Origin: an uncultured Clostridia bacterium
GTDB lineage: Bacteria; Bacillota; Clostridia; TANB77; CAG-508
DNA length: 24,005 bases
NCBI GenBank assembly: GCA_947595555.1
Contig: CANQES010000009.1
Span: 1-24,005 of the forward strand
Direction of reading: 5' to 3'
Part shown: in pieces, positions 23,487 to 24,005 of the stretch
Numbering within the stretch: position 1 is the first letter of the stretch
How the letters are laid out: each line of letters starts with the position of its first letter
Notes under the pieces: generated by a model
What the model saw: only the letters and a program-made list of their open reading frames with translations
The model's database searches: none
Told to the model about the DNA's origin: nothing
Program-made: the position numbers and the translations under genes

Positions 23487-23951
23487 ATGAAAAAAAATAT
23501 TTTATATGTAGAAACAGAAGCAATATTAAAGAAAGATATTGAATGGACATGGTATTTAGACAAAAAAGAAACAAAAAATATTTGGAATAAATACAAAAGT
23601 AAAAGTAAAGAATTAGCTGTAATTGCACCATATCAAGAAGAAATATGCTTAAAAAATCAAAAAGATTTAGTTAAAATAGGAAATGTACATAGTCTAAAAA
23701 ATGAAGGTATTTCTTTAAAAGAAATAAAAAATATATATGACTCAAAATTAAAACAAAAAAAAGATTTAGAAGAGAAAATAAAATTTGATATGAAAATGAA
23801 AATATGTTCACCTGATATAGATTTAGTAATAATAGGCTCAACAGATAATTTTTATAAGCAGGTAGCAATAGATATATGTAAGAAAAATAATAAAATATAT
23901 ATAATTGAACATTTAGGGACGTTCTTTAAATGTCCAAAAGTGGACATATAG
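23487..23951 (+). CDS. Unknown protein, C-terminus encoded by a REP-like repeat
   Basis: A 154-aa protein from ATG 23487, which has GAGGAAG 9 nt upstream; an ATG at 23454 would add 11 residues without a good site. It is Lys-rich and charged, with a hydrophobic strand near the end (DIDLVIIGSTDNFYKQVAIDICKK). The last residues (HLGTFFKCPKVDI) are encoded within the repeat at 23907-23970, so the native C-terminus was probably replaced or cut short by that repeat. No family recognised. Confidence 0.6.
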   Translation: MKKNILYVETEAILKKDIEWTWYLDKKETKNIWNKYKSKSKELAVIAPYQEEICLKNQKDLVKIGNVHSLKNEGISLKEIKNIYDSKLKQKKDLEEKIKFDMKMKICSPDIDLVIIGSTDNFYKQVAIDICKKNNKIYIIEHLGTFFKCPKVDI

Positions 23952-23977
23952 GGACATTCCTTGAATGTTCATTTTTT
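23907..23977. repeat. REP-like palindromic repeat pair, possibly acting as a terminator
   Basis: Two direct copies of about 22 bp (23914-23935 and 23949-23970), starting TAGGGAC, differ at four positions, all transitions. Between and around them are hairpins: ATGTCC (23930-23935) with GGACAT (23942-23947), and an outer pairing GAACATT (23907-23913) with AATGTTC (23964-23970). A run of seven T residues follows, so the element could end transcription. Confidence 0.65.
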
Positions 23978-23990
23978 TCATCATAAAATA

Positions 23991-24005
23991 ATAGGAGGAC
24001 GATTA
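23991..24005 (+). promoter_or_regulatory. Ribosome binding site of a gene beyond the window
   Basis: ATAGGAGGACGATTA ends the window. The AGGAGG is correctly placed for a start codon just past position 24005. Confidence 0.5.

Overview
This window comes from a very AT-rich, low-GC Firmicute, probably a gut-type or uncultured Clostridia. The signs are strong AGGAGG ribosome sites, A/T-ending codons, an EpsG-type polymerase, CW_7 repeats and a cholesterol-dependent cytolysin (CDC) homologue. Every supportable gene is on the + strand. No tRNA, rRNA or CRISPR array was seen.

Left edge (1-2401): the 3' part of an unrecognised gene ends at a bidirectional terminator. Next is a cassette of about 1.2 kb with a tyrosine recombinase gene between two 21-bp sites in inverted orientation (931-951 and 2140-2160). 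A good extended -10 promoter inside the cassette currently points left, away from the downstream genes. Inversion would point it right. I read this as a probable phase-variation switch, now in the away orientation.

Regulators (2402-5171): two tandem TnpB-like proteins have lost the RuvC catalytic acids. Each is followed by a homologous, compensatorily changed structured RNA that ends in a different guide-like segment. This is the layout of TnpB-like nuclease-dead, RNA-guided repressors (TldR) with their guide RNAs, here duplicated and placed between the recombinase and a surface-polysaccharide operon.

Polysaccharide operon (5172-19625): initiating sugar-phosphate transferase, RmlC-like epimerase, GT8, pyruvyl-transferase/FrhB fusion, GT2, EpsG-like polymerase, GT2, second pyruvyl-transferase-like protein, radical SAM protein, Wzx flippase fused to a deacetylase-like domain, and a beta-helix (pectate-lyase-superfamily) protein. 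Spacing is tight throughout. No chain-length kinase/Wzz genes are present.

Toxin/lysis region (19626-24005): a CDC homologue runs colinearly from 19826 to 22015 but carries one in-frame TAA (20291-20293), exactly where CDCs have a conserved Gln. Its C-terminus is fused to a papain/C39-like cysteine peptidase domain through a Pro/Gly-rich linker. After it come a zinc-ribbon protein, a GH25 lysozyme with two CW_7 repeats, and an unknown protein whose 3' end lies in a REP-like repeat. A signal-less pore former beside a lysozyme suggests release by lysis. The most novel items are the CDC-peptidase fusion and the duplicated dead-TnpB/guide-RNA modules beside an invertible promoter.
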